DNA of 64,000 nucleotides from the NCBI RefSeq assembly GCF_001625305.1, contig NW_017803169.1:462512-526511 (forward strand). The letters run 5' to 3'. Positions 48,501 through 57,867 of this stretch are shown here, one piece after another (within the stretch, counting starts at the first letter, position 1; the number at the start of each line of letters is the position of its first letter). This DNA comes from Branchiostoma belcheri. Lineage: Eukaryota > Chordata > Leptocardii > Amphioxiformes > Branchiostomatidae. The notes below the pieces were generated by a model. That model worked only from the letters and a program-made list of their open reading frames with translations, did no database searches and had not been told where the DNA came from. The position numbers and the translations under genes are program-made.

Positions 48501-49163
48501 CCTGCTGGGACAGTACCGGGTACGTGTTCTGTTGACAAAAAATGATACTTGATTAACATATACCTTGTATATATCGTACATTCTTATTGCCTCCGTCGAG
48601 AAGGCTATGTCTGAGGTACAAGTACATCATATATGGGGATTGCCGATTTTTAACCGTTCATAACTCGGGGTGAGTTGTAAGTATTGTAATTGTATTTGGT
48701 AGGTATTTGGCGTTAGGACAATGATAATGGATGTAATCTAGCGAGTTTGTACTGCAGTTGTGCCATAGGTATAACGTTGCGTTTTGTGGCCATGTTATGG
48801 TCTTGATTTTAAGTGGGAAAAGGGCCTTTTGGCAATGGGTACCTGGCGCAGTTTTTTTCTATGCAAAATGTTTCTTCCCTGTTATTTACATTTACTGGTT
48901 CTTGGCATGTATACTTATCATACAATTAAATATAATTTTTTTCAGTCAGATAGAACTTGTAATCCTGACGTGCCTAACGTTGTTGACTTGATCCTCTCCT
49001 TTAGGGTTGGCACCCAGGTGAACCAACTGACGTAAAAAACCTAAGGAACGGGGATTGGCTATGTATCCAGTACTGGTACTCAGGACGTACCACCGATCCA
49101 ATGTGGGACGACGCTGAATGTTCACAGAAAAAGCGGTACATCTGCCAATCCTCTCCTGCCTAA
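39129..49163 (+). CDS. Type II membrane lectin receptor: stalk, FAVQ-type domain, fucolectin and C-type lectin (5' end missing)
   Basis: Exons: 39129-39344, 41674-41939, 42364-42783, 43061-43142, 44488-44787, 46601-46805, 47314-47555, 48212-48519, 49005-49163. Borders are AG/GT and phases join without a stop, giving about 732 residues plus a missing first exon. Order: acidic cytoplasmic part with YKDL; membrane span [19 protein letters not shown]; a stalk of EVTTTLP repeats; an approximately 100-residue Cys-containing domain ([24 protein letters not shown]); an FTP fucolectin domain with RMDCCQER matching R-x-D-x4-R; and a CTLD with EPT, WDD and four or more Cys. It is probably a glycan-binding surface receptor; the ligand is inferred. 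The acceptor of the third exon is the least certain. The exact architecture is not one I recognise. Confidence 0.82.
39395..39760. repeat. (GT)n/(GC)n microsatellite with higher-order repeats
   Basis: Long TG runs alternate with CGCGCGCGCG blocks at about 39500, 39600 and 39690, each followed by a GGATGAGTGGTGTGTGCGTG-type unit. It lies 50 bp after the first known receptor exon. ORFs on both strands here are repeat translations. Confidence 0.95.
40600..41122 (-). mobile_element. tRNA-derived SINE
   Basis: Read on the minus strand, the head at 41110-41045 has an A-box-like TGGCGTAGTGG and a B box GGGTTCGATTCC. A central body includes GTGCCCTTGGGAAAGGCACT, and the tail (40600-40690) is rich in CTGTAT/ACAGAT units. 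The anticodon arm is a simple palindrome (GAGCG-TTCGA-CGCTC), so this is not a working tRNA gene. Confidence 0.65.
42440..42783 (+). repeat. Coding 21 bp minisatellite (receptor stalk)
   Basis: About 15 tandem copies of a 21 bp unit, GAGGTGACAACTACACTGCC plus one base, encode EVTTTLP-type heptads rich in Thr for O-glycosylation. The middle copies are nearly identical and the outer ones diverged. Confidence 0.9.
43180..44080. mobile_element. Repeat element with ACCTTCGCCAA ends
   Basis: It starts ACCTTCGCCAAGAAGGTTAT and ends ATTTGGCGAAGGT, inverted over about 11 bp. It contains a GT run and repeated TTTGCATAATTAAT/AATTTGCATAATT units. Partial copies: 34420-34640, 38620-38975 and the left end at 58853. 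It lies 40 bp after the fourth receptor exon. Confidence 0.55.
44871..45110. mobile_element. MITE with TAGCCT(C/G)TACCAG ends
   Basis: The inverted ends are TAGCCTCTACCAGACTTCGG and the near complement ending GAAGCCTGGTACAGGCTA, with GCGGCTG/CAACCGC and AAATCGG/CCGATTT inside. It lies 85 bp after the hidden receptor exon. Confidence 0.65.
45288..45340. repeat. (CCATA)n microsatellite
   Basis: About ten copies of a pentanucleotide repeat in a receptor intron. Confidence 0.9.
45793..46287 (-). pseudogene. Non-LTR retrotransposon RT C-terminus with C2H2 finger
   Basis: A 164-residue open frame contains [20 protein letters not shown], then GGQRKRYKD, and a C-terminal C2H2-like finger ([21 protein letters not shown] pattern, Cys-x2-Cys...His-x3-His). 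These are hallmarks of the extreme C-terminus of endonuclease/RT ORFs of RTE-like LINEs. The RT catalytic core is absent, so it is a 5'-truncated copy inside a receptor intron in antisense. Confidence 0.7.
47796..48135. mobile_element. MITE, TAAGGCCACA family, in receptor intron
   Basis: The ends are TAAGGCCACACCGATTTAAA and AAGTCGGTGTGGCCTA, with TATGGATGACATCC inside both ends. It lies 76 bp before the first CTLD exon. Confidence 0.7.
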
Positions 49164-49213
49164 TTAAGGTCATTTTGAATTTTACCTGTTAACAAAATCA
49201 CCTACACCGGGGC

Positions 49214-49301
49214 TCATGTTGGGTACCATCCTCAATAGTCCATAGAAGCTAGCGACACTAGGAAGCCGGCGGTAACTATATGGAGGACGGTACTCAGGCT
49301 A
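49214..49301. mobile_element. Hairpin MITE, TAGCCTGGGT family, degraded
   Basis: The degraded inverted ends TTGGGTACCATCCTC and GAGGACGGTACTCAGGCTA lie 50 bp past the receptor stop. The inner part, CTAGCGACACTAGGAAGCCG, resembles the copy at 22546. Confidence 0.6.
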
Positions 49302-49529
49302 TACCTAACTCCAGAAATCAGTACCCATAAATGCTGCGAAGTACTAACATGTACCGGCTTGTCGTAAAAGTTTTATGTACTACCACAAACTCACAACACC
49401 AGCTTTGTATTACTGTGATTTAGGAGCATTGTTTCGCTGTTTTGTTTTACCCGTTCACACTAGTTTGGGGGTCTCTAGAGGATGTCAACCATAAAATCTG
49501 TATCTGTATAGCCGGTATATATATAACCG

Positions 49530-49900
49530 CCTTTGAATTCTGAGGTGTGTAGTTGTACATAACTGCTCATGGTGTCATTGCAGAAGTGTTAATTGTATTT
49601 TCTGTAAAAAAATCAACAGTTATCTGTTGTTTTAGAATGGAAGGACTAGGAACTAAAGGAAGAGTCAGTGTGATATTATTTGTATGTAGATGTGATGAAG
49701 GCTAGAATTATAACGTTTAGTACACAAAGTGTGATTATCATAGTAAAGTACATGCAAATGATATTTGATGCAGTCTTTACGTCCTTCATTCTGTACGCCT
49801 CTTTGTGAAAGAATGCTGTAATATCTGATTTTAACGGTACTTTTATGTTCACTGTTTTACGGTCACCTTTGTACCGTGATCTCATCATTACCTTTATCAA
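49530..49900. repeat. 370 bp dispersed repeat, copy B
   Basis: Same-orientation copy of 35585-35955, with a few substitutions. Confidence 0.75.
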
Positions 49901-50084
49901 ATCATTTGTCTCTTGCTCCCCCCCCCCTCACCTCCGTGAAAAATATGCTCCGTGAATATGTCCATTCTTCAGACTGTAAAAATTTAAGTCAGTGATGGTC
50001 CATTTAAGTGGATTTTGGCCTATGATCCATAAGGTAGCATAAATAAAAAAAATACGTAGAAATTACGTATAGTAACTGTTGTAT

Positions 50085-50357
50085 TAGATGTTATTGATGT
50101 TTACAAAAACGTGTAATTAAAAGCCTGAAAATTGTAATGTTTAAACCAAACTTGGTTTATTTTCAAAGAAAAAATAACTTAACCCGTTGCCATGGCAACC
50201 CAAAACCCATTAACTTATCTAATAAAAGTAAATTGTCGCCAGATATATTATAGGAAAAGTCACCAAATTTGATGGTTCTAGCGCAAACCGTTCAGACGCT
50301 ATCCGAGATGAAAGTTGGCGCGGGTCTCAAAAGCACCCCCCCGTCTGAATAGGGTTA
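50085..50357. repeat. piggyBac-like repeat segment
   Basis: It matches the interior of the element at 53868-54812, including CCCGTTGCCATGGCAAC and AAATTTGATGGTTCTAGCGC. TTAACCC at 50178 and GGGTTAA at 50353 suggest TTAA-flanked ends, but the segment's borders are uncertain. Confidence 0.45.
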
Positions 50358-50829
50358 AGGTATTCATTATAATTGAATAGGTGTCGACAAATCGGCGAAC
50401 AAGTTGGAATGTGGATACCCTAGCAGCATCTTCTCCGGCTCGTTGATTTGAATGTTTAATTAAGAAACCTCCCAACGTAAAAAAAGGCTACAGAGAGTAA
50501 ACAGCTCGCTCAAAACGGATATTCAAACGACTTAGGGGTCACACAATCATTAGACTAATTTGAAGTTGTTTATGGCACTCCACTGTGGCAAAACTGCACA
50601 GAGGACGTGTCCTATACGCTAAACTACAACTTAATAAACACGGTACAACATAACTATCCAAATTCGGCCCTAATTTGCATTATTACTGCAATAGCTTGTA
50701 ATTATTGTCATAGGGCATTTCCTGTTAGTTAGATGAAGATGGTCAATTTAGTTGCCGTGCAATAAAGTTATATAATCTATGAAAATGATGACTTCTATAA
50801 TGAAGGAGTAAATTCTGTAAGTCCAATAG

Positions 50830-51060
50830 TTTCCATCCTCGATTCGGAATTCTTTGCAAGAGTGAAGGAAGCGGTCCACATTAGAGCTAACAGACCTACC
50901 ATGAAGAGACGGGGGGCGACACAAGTTATATGGCACGTATGACCCGCTACTACGTCACGTGTCTCTGACGTCACGTTCAAAGAGTAGACGGGTCCATTCC
51001 GTGAGCAAGGTTGATGGAGTCAACCGAAAATTTGGGGTAAGTCCCATTTCTGTAGTCTAA
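50830..51060 (+). pseudogene. Penelope-like element 3' fragment
   Basis: The frame reads FFARVKEAVHIRANRPTMKR, comparable to the FFARGIKEAIYIRALQPSLN of 28258. It is followed by a CACGTGTCTCTGACGTCACG-type tail and CCGAAAATTTGGGGTAAGTCC-like sequence shared with 28445-28480. The frame is interrupted. Confidence 0.5.
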
Positions 51061-51259
51061 GTGTTGGAAGTCAAAGCTTCGTCTTTATTTCATAATGACT
51101 TGTACCAACACAGATGAACTTTCATGGTATCCTGAACTATAGCTGCTGTAATGATTGATACTTTTTTGCCGTCGATAATAAAATGTTGGACCTTCATGCA
51201 CAACAAATATCAACATGAAGACGGCGATAGCAGATCCCTCATCAATGTTGATGTTATTT

Positions 51260-51430
51260 AAACAATGGGCTTCAGACAATCAGCACCTGTATGTATACGT
51301 ATGACTAATCCTGGGTTGTTTGTCACACGGCATTACGGATCAGCTACCGAACGACCAACACCCTACAAGAGCAGCAGCAACTTTAACCTTTGTCTGAGGC
51401 ATTCCACACGAGATCTTGACCAAGTAAGTC
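51260..51430 (+). repeat. Repeat with HYGSATE-type frame, copy A
   Basis: It shares CTTCAGACAATCA and GTTTGTCACACGGCATTACG plus the following bases with 63690-63850. Both encode LFVTRHYGSATE in one frame. It could be a family exon or a retroelement piece; undecided. Confidence 0.4.
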
Positions 51431-52204
51431 CCAACTAAAAAGCTCTTTTGAAAGCTTTAAGGGTCATTGCATGAGAAAACCAGGCAAACATCACCAAAAG
51501 CCGGAACATAAGGGTCAGCCAAATCCGCTCATATTTTGAATGTGGGATAGGCATTGGGAAGTATTAAAACTTGTTTTGCATCAGAGTTCTGGGGACACCC
51601 TTGGAGACCCTAAAAATCCCTAAAGTTTTTCTTATGAAAATTTCGATCGCTGCCTCGCAATTTCTCAGAGAAAACAATATTGTTTCCACATAAATCTATG
51701 TCTTAAGTCTTACATAAAAGAATTTGGGACTTGGGCATTGATGTTTAAAGGGTATACATGGGGGTTGAAAGAACCATTAAAAGGAGAAATTTGTCGTCTT
51801 TAAATTTTAGTCATTTTATGAGGCATTAACTCAGTGGCTTTGGTGAACACTTTTAAAAACATATGTTTCTGTCGTTGATATGCACTAAAGATTAATCTGC
51901 TTTGCGGACAGTTTTCTTATACCTTAATTAGAATAGCATTTTTCAAGCAGATGTTAGGGTGAAACGATTTGACGTTTTCTGATTGTTGACAAGGGCAATT
52001 CATTTTTTTGTTGTTGTTCACCACAATTTTTCACCTTCATTATGTATGGGTATCCAGGCTGTTTTTGACTCACACTATTGTTACTGCAGCAGTCGGAATT
52101 ATATTTACATGTCAGGTATGGATGAAATATATTGTTTTCCCTCGTGTTTTGTCTCCTTCTCCTCCTGCCATGTCGTTAAATGGATTCAATTTCTTCTTAT
52201 TTTT

Positions 52205-53290
52205 GTTCAAATGACCTGATATTCGGCATGAAGGTAGAGTGGCCAAAAACCCCAAGGTGTTTTTCCTTTTTTTTTTGTTACGCGCTTCAAAAATGTTTAA
52301 TTTGGGTTTTTGGCCAGTTTAAGTCCAACATGTACATTTTGGGATATGTAGCTTCGGTATAAAATCCGAACGACCTGAAATTTGATATGGGGATGCCTTG
52401 GAAAGATGTTCATATAAAGGCAGTGACGCTTTTGACACAAATCACTTTAGAATTGTGTAAAATAGATCTTTTAGGCTTTTTTCGGATAAAATATACATTT
52501 TGGCTCCTATGCCTTCATATTTCAAAGACCAAATGACCAGAAACTCGGGATAGAATATCTTTGGACACATGCCCACAGAACGTTACTTAAGCTTTAGGCA
52601 TGTGTCATTCAAAAGTATGTGAAACGTGCAATTTTTAGGTATTTTTGACTCAAAATGTACATTCTTGCCCCTGTGTCCTTACATAAAAGGGCACTGCCGT
52701 TAGTGCGCCTTGCATTTGGCAAGCGAAAGTTCTCCTATAGAGGCCCTATCCTCTGGAACAGGTTGCCACACGATATAAAGATCTGCCCGTCCATGTCCAC
52801 TTTTAAAATGAAATGTAAAAATTGGCCTGACCTCTGACCCCTCCTTACATTTTTGGACTGGACAATGACTGGACTCAACAATTTCTAGTTTTTGTTATTT
52901 TTTCATCAATGTTATTCGTTACTTACTGTTTTTCCGTTATTATTCTTGTCATCATTATTATTAATTGTGGCCTATGTTACTGTTTGTATGTGACTGTTGT
53001 GTTTTGTTTGTAAAACAGGGCCCCATTGAAAAGAAGTGTGATCACTTAATGGGCCACCCTGTATAAAGATGACGGAAAATAGATAAAATAAAAAAAAAAC
53101 AAAAAAACAAATGATCTGAAATATGGTATGGGGGAGCCTTGGATACATGCCCATGAAAGGTTCTTCACACGTTTGACATACACTACTTAAACTTTAGTAA
53201 AATGGGACGTTCGTTCTTGATATTTCAAAACAAAATGTACATTTTGGCCCCGGTGCCTTAAACTCTTAAGTTCAAATGACCATGCACTTT
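52205..53290. repeat. Diverged tandem repeat, unit about 155 bp, interrupted by a LINE
   Basis: Recurring motifs in order are GACCTGAAATTTGRTATGGG, GCCTTGGA-A-ATG, CACTTAAACTTTAG and AAAATGTACATTTTGGCCCC. Units begin near 52215, 52365, 52520 and 53110. A single unit-like copy is at 30060-30130. Confidence 0.6.
52686..53098 (+). pseudogene. 5'-truncated LINE inserted in the tandem repeat
   Basis: The frame reads LPLVRLAFGKRKFSYRGPIL, then WNRLPHDIKICPSMSTFK and a stop, the usual end of a CR1/L2-like RT. It is followed by a 3' UTR and an A-rich tail (ATAGATAAAATAAAAAAAAA). The repeat resumes right after the tail. Confidence 0.6.
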
Positions 53291-53867
53291 GACTTGACAA
53301 TGTCAATTTATAACCGTGAGAAACGTGCAGCGTTAGAAAATGCCCAACAATCTATTTTTAAGTAATGAATTTAGAATTCTAAGGAAGGGTTAACGGTTGG
53401 TAGCTGCGCTATGCACCATTATAGTTTCTGACGCCGTCGTACTAAATCGGTGTCTGTGTAGATTTTTTTCTGCAAATTGCAAGTGGAATATTCCATCGCA
53501 CAAAGCATCAGGCAAAGAACGTAGAGCATCTTTTACGGAGTATTTTGTACATGTGACAGACATTTTACTACTGTGAAAGTCATAAAGAATCAGTCCTAAA
53601 ATTGATGTTTGTGATGATATTTCGAAACTAAGCAGATGGGTATTTCCAGTGTGTTAAATTTTTCATCATTCGGGTGATTTTGTTAAAAATTTGAAACGTT
53701 TAAACAAAGTCAAAAAGCAGTAAATAATCATGAAAAAGCATAAACAACCTTTATATTAATATTTAAACAGCCGGTTTCAGACAATCAAGACAATCGACCT
53801 CAGTAATCTGAAACCGTTTGCAAAAGAAAAACAATCTTGGCCATTAGTACGATAAATTTACTATTAA

Positions 53868-54812
53868 CCCTAAACAGTACACCTGGGGTCCGCGCGGACC
53901 CCAGCACTATATATTCTGTAATATCTTTTTTGTTTCTAAAGATTTTTTTCTGAAATCTTAGGTAATTGTCACCCACAAAGTTGTCTCTCAATACAGTGCA
54001 ATATCTGATTTTCCCACCCGGCTTTCGATCATAATGGATACACTGGCGTTCTTATACATTACCTTATTTCCGTTTTTATATGTTTTTATGCACTCATCGT
54101 ATGTCTACCAAGTTTTCAGAGAATAGTGTAGTAATAGAATTACATTTTCATAACTTTGGTGTAATTATGACGTCATATGACGTCAGAGCTAATAATATAG
54201 TCCGCCATATTGGATTTTGACCAACGACGTCATTAAATTAGCATATTCTATGCATATTAAATGATTTAACTTATATTTAATTATGTAAGATGTTATTAAT
54301 GTTGAAAAAGAATTGTAATTTAATATAAAACTTTTTATTTAATATGAAAATTTTTATGTTTAAACCAAAATTACTTCTATTTTCAAAAGATCTGCCTGCT
54401 AGAAACCCGTTGCCATGGCAACACAAAAAAACATCAACTTACTAGTATTGAACTAATATCTACTTTTTTCCAGAGACATTTTAGGAAAGGTCTCCAAATT
54501 TGATACTTCTAGCGCAAGCCGTTTAGCCGCTATCTGAGATCAAAGTTGGGCCTCAAAAGCCCCTTCAGTCTGAAATGGGTTTAAAAATCGGGTATTTCTT
54601 CTTGTCTTCTTTTCTTCACCAAAAAATAGAAAAAGTTCAAAATGTATGATTTATGTATGTAATGTGGACACAGAGGTTCCCACATCAGTTTGCAAAACAA
54701 TTGAGCTGGTAGCATGTTGATAATTTCTAAAAATTAGCAAAAAAATGTTCTGGGGTCCGCGCGGACCCCAGGTGTACAGATTAATCAGTCCGGGAAGGTG
54801 TTCTGTTGAGGG
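53868..54812. mobile_element. piggyBac-like non-autonomous element
   Basis: 945 bp flanked by TTAA on both sides (53864-53867, 54813-54816). The termini are CCCTAAACAG and the inverted CTGTTGAGGG, as in piggyBac elements (CCCT...AGGG at TTAA). Each end carries a perfect 22 bp palindrome with core GGGGTCCGCGCGGACCCC (53883-53904, 54750-54771). No transposase ORF. Confidence 0.72.
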
Positions 54813-55033
54813 TTAACTTGAAGCAAACCGAACAATTTCGAACAATTGAATTCTAATAAATTTAAGCTCAGCTGCAAAATTTCTAGAATGACGAATAATA
54901 CTTTAGCGTTGAGTTATTGAATGGTTTATAAATGGATTTTGAGTGTCTCAAGCCTCTATTCAGCCATCCAAGGCAGCATTGGTACGTCTGTGCATAGTTT
55001 GCTAAATAAACCAGTCATCCGTTCCGTTTTGGT

Positions 55034-55360
55034 CTATCGGCCCCCGTCAGGGGCAAGACCCACCCCCGGGGTCCCACACCCGGCGGCAGGCCTTCTGGTG
55101 CCTTGCCATGTTAGAGTAAGAGATCTCTCGTTGGCACAACGGGCATACCCCCACTTTCCCCTCGACCGGCGCTTTTTCACTCCGTTCCGCACATGCACCT
55201 CCCCCTCCCCCCCACAACTTCGCACATGTCTAGCATAATTTCCTCTAGACACCCACACTCCACACCAGTCATCATCATCATTATCGCTATCATCGTCATC
55301 ATCATCAGCGATTTGTAGAACATCAGCTTTATTGTTTTTATTGCATTTTTTGTGAGGCAC
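55034..55360 (-). other. Unassigned ORF, probably not a gene
   Basis: A 108-residue frame contains an Asp-rich run coded by an ATC/CAT repeat (55267-55310) and a C/H/C pattern (CGVWVSRGNYARHVRSC). I recognise no family with confidence. It could be a decayed retroelement finger. Confidence 0.2.
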
Positions 55361-55500
55361 TTATTCCTTACTACTTATTCATCAAAGTTAAGTTTCTTAG
55401 TTGTAGTGAATTTGAAATTTTACTCACTTGCTAAAATACAGTTGAAGGTAAGACGGATCCAGCTTACTGTCAGCTTGTTATCTTCTATTCATGTGACCAG

Positions 55501-56867
55501 ACTTGACGGAAACCCCTGGCAGTGTGACTGTAAATTGATTCCCTTCAGGCTATTTAACATCACCACATTCCCTTCATCTCCTTTCTCTACCGTATGGGTG
55601 AACAGAGGTGGTTATTCTTCAGTTCCTCCATTTAGTGTCCAGATAATTTGTGCCCAACCCACAAAATTCAAGGGCCGGAAGCTTGTAGATGTCAATCCTG
55701 AGGAAATGACGTGTGAAGAGACAACCATATCAACACTGACTGATGATATCCAAGTAACCGCTAAAAACACCGTCACCTCTCGGAATCACTGGTACTTTAC
55801 ACGCAATGACGAACCAGCAGCACATTCTGGAGGCAATATAAGCAAAACAAGAGCAACGTAACACTGTCTTCACCTCTTGTAACCACTTCAGACAGACCAG
55901 AGTGTATCAGTTCACATGAATCTGCCCCCAACTTCCAACTAACTTTTCTCATTGGCTGTATCATAAGTTCAGTAAGCGGCACGCTACTGATTGGCGGCAC
56001 CGTCTTTCTCACAATCTGGTACAAGAGGAAGACCAGGCATCCTCCCACTTCAGGCATGAATCCCAATGTTGTTGCCAGCAACACAAACACTGCATTTCCT
56101 ATAATGTCGACCCATGGTGATAATCAACAGTATGAAGACATTGACAAACATCATGATCAGACAGGGCAAAATCATTTCCAGGCTAACACTCGCCCCCTGA
56201 CAGTTGAAGATCTATTACCAAATGAAATGCTAGAGGCGTTAAAGCCAAACCCTATGTATGGAGGTGTGGGAAGAACACCAAATGCCACAATATCTACAGA
56301 AATGGTCAATGGCCACGATCAGACAAGGCAGGGTCAGACTCAATCCGCTACAGTATTTAATTCAAACACCACAGATATGGTAATGGCCAGTGGAAATGAT
56401 CACCACTATGAAGATGTTGACAGCTATCATGTTAAGGCCAGGCAGGGCCAGACTCAGGCGACCACTGAAACCAACACAAAGACACGTCGATGAAGGTTAG
56501 ACATCCAGGTAATAAGATACGCCAAAAAGCAGTTACTCAAGCAACTGGATATGATTTTGGAAACGGTCAGACGTTTCAGATAGTATCCACTAGCTTTCGT
56601 CAGTGACTGAGAGACCAGAGGAGAAATGCAGGTTTATATTGATTGATAAACACAAAGACCACAACAATTGTAATGACCAGAGCCCGATATTGCACAGAGC
56701 AGTGTCAGTTCCTTTCTTACATTCAATCCCTTCCAGAATCTATTTGTAATGATATAACAGGGCAGGTTGCGTCTCACGCCACCGCTGAATCTTTAGACGC
56801 TAACAATTTATCTTATGGCACAGGGCCGACTGCCTCGCAGCTAAATTCTCTGTACAAAACAGTATAA
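55501..56867 (+). pseudogene. LRR transmembrane receptor, 3' part, disrupted
   Basis: After an AG at 55499-55500 the frame reads LDGNPWQCDCKL and later IICAQPTKFKGRKL...MTC, a classical LRR C-terminal cap (C-x-C...C...C). That frame stops at 55859. A different frame, open from 55810, encodes a membrane span (FLIGCIISSVSGTLLIGG), basic stop-transfer KRKTR, and a cytoplasmic tail with QQYEDIDKHH and HHYEDVDSYH. It stops at 56491 inside a 165 bp insertion (56484-56648) flanked by an 11 bp duplication. Beyond the insertion the frame resumes and ends in SYGTGPTASQLNSLYKTV at 56867. LRR repeats are not seen upstream. Two lesions argue for a pseudogene; an assembly error could explain the first. AATAAA follows at 57039. 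Confidence 0.75.
56484..56648. mobile_element. 165 bp insertion with 11 bp target duplication in the receptor tail
   Basis: AACACAAAGAC occurs at 56473-56483 and again at 56649-56659. Removing the insert and one copy (176 bp) puts the two tail frames in register. The insert includes GTATCCACTAGCTTTCGTCA, a type of sequence I associate with retroelement 3' regions (weak). Confidence 0.7.
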
Positions 56868-57180
56868 ACAAATTAAAAATTTCCGCAGGAAGAGACAATC
56901 GATAACTAACAAAACAATAATAATTGGCCTTTAAGACTATTAAAAAATCATTTGAATATCTCTGAAATAATTTTTTGCCACTATGCGTAAAGTGAAACTA
57001 TGCCCTCACTTTCACTTTCTGAATAATGGAAACAAACAAATAAAGCTTAATTTTGGTTCCTTTACAGTTTTTAAAGTGGATGTGTGGTAAAAAGAAAAAA
57101 ATTATTTCAATTTGCAAACAAAAAAAAAACTTTAAAAAATACTAGAAAGGCCAATATTTGCTTTGGAGCAAATACAGCGA

Positions 57181-57867
57181 TGGGTTCACCACATTTTACC
57201 ACATGGCAGGGAAAGAATGAGAAACACAAGGGAAAACAATGATTTACATTGATATAACTATAATATGAAGTAAAATACAACTAAAACAACAGTTGGATAG
57301 CTATTCCCTACTTTATTGGTTAGGATTTTTAATTGCATAATGCAAACTGTTGATTTTCAAAATAAAAAAACGTCCATGACCCGGCATTCCAATGCTGGAG
57401 CAGGAAAGCTTGAAATACCTACCAAAACACTTGAATACAGACATACTGTCAGTATGGAAATGCTTCTGTGCAGGTGTTAATCAAGTTAAATCCCAACAGC
57501 CAATCAGCAAGAAGTATAGAGGAAAGCTGCATGCCTATTGGTTGATGCCCTGCATTCCATTCTGATGACTCATGCCCAAACGTGGTAAACAAGGCAAACT
57601 AACACAGTAATACATTTGCTATAACACAGCCAAAAAACTCAAATAAAACCATTCTAAAAGCCTGTATCACAATAATTTAAAAAACGCCTAGGGGTATTTG
57701 CCCACTGTACCTCCATACCAAATTTCAGGACCTTAGGCCCTAAAATGAAGAAGCTGAATCCATTTAAAAAATGGCAGGAGAAGGAGGAGAAGGAGGAGAA
57801 GAAGAAGAAGAAACATCAGAAAAAGCAATATGGTTTCACCACACCACTTCGTGGTGTGGTGAACCCA
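57181..57867. mobile_element. Element with TGGGTTCACCACA ends
   Basis: The inverted ends TGGGTTCACCACA and TGTGGTGAACCCA bound 687 bp. A 29 bp hairpin (TTCACCACACCACTTCGTGG core) sits at the right end, preceded by a purine-rich GGAGAAGGAGGAGAAG tract. No coding content. Confidence 0.6.

Noticed and set aside
55793-55891. 99 bp intron to rescue the LRR receptor frame
   Set aside because: Joining the GT at 55793 to the AG at 55891 creates a stop at the junction; other pairs tried were out of phase.
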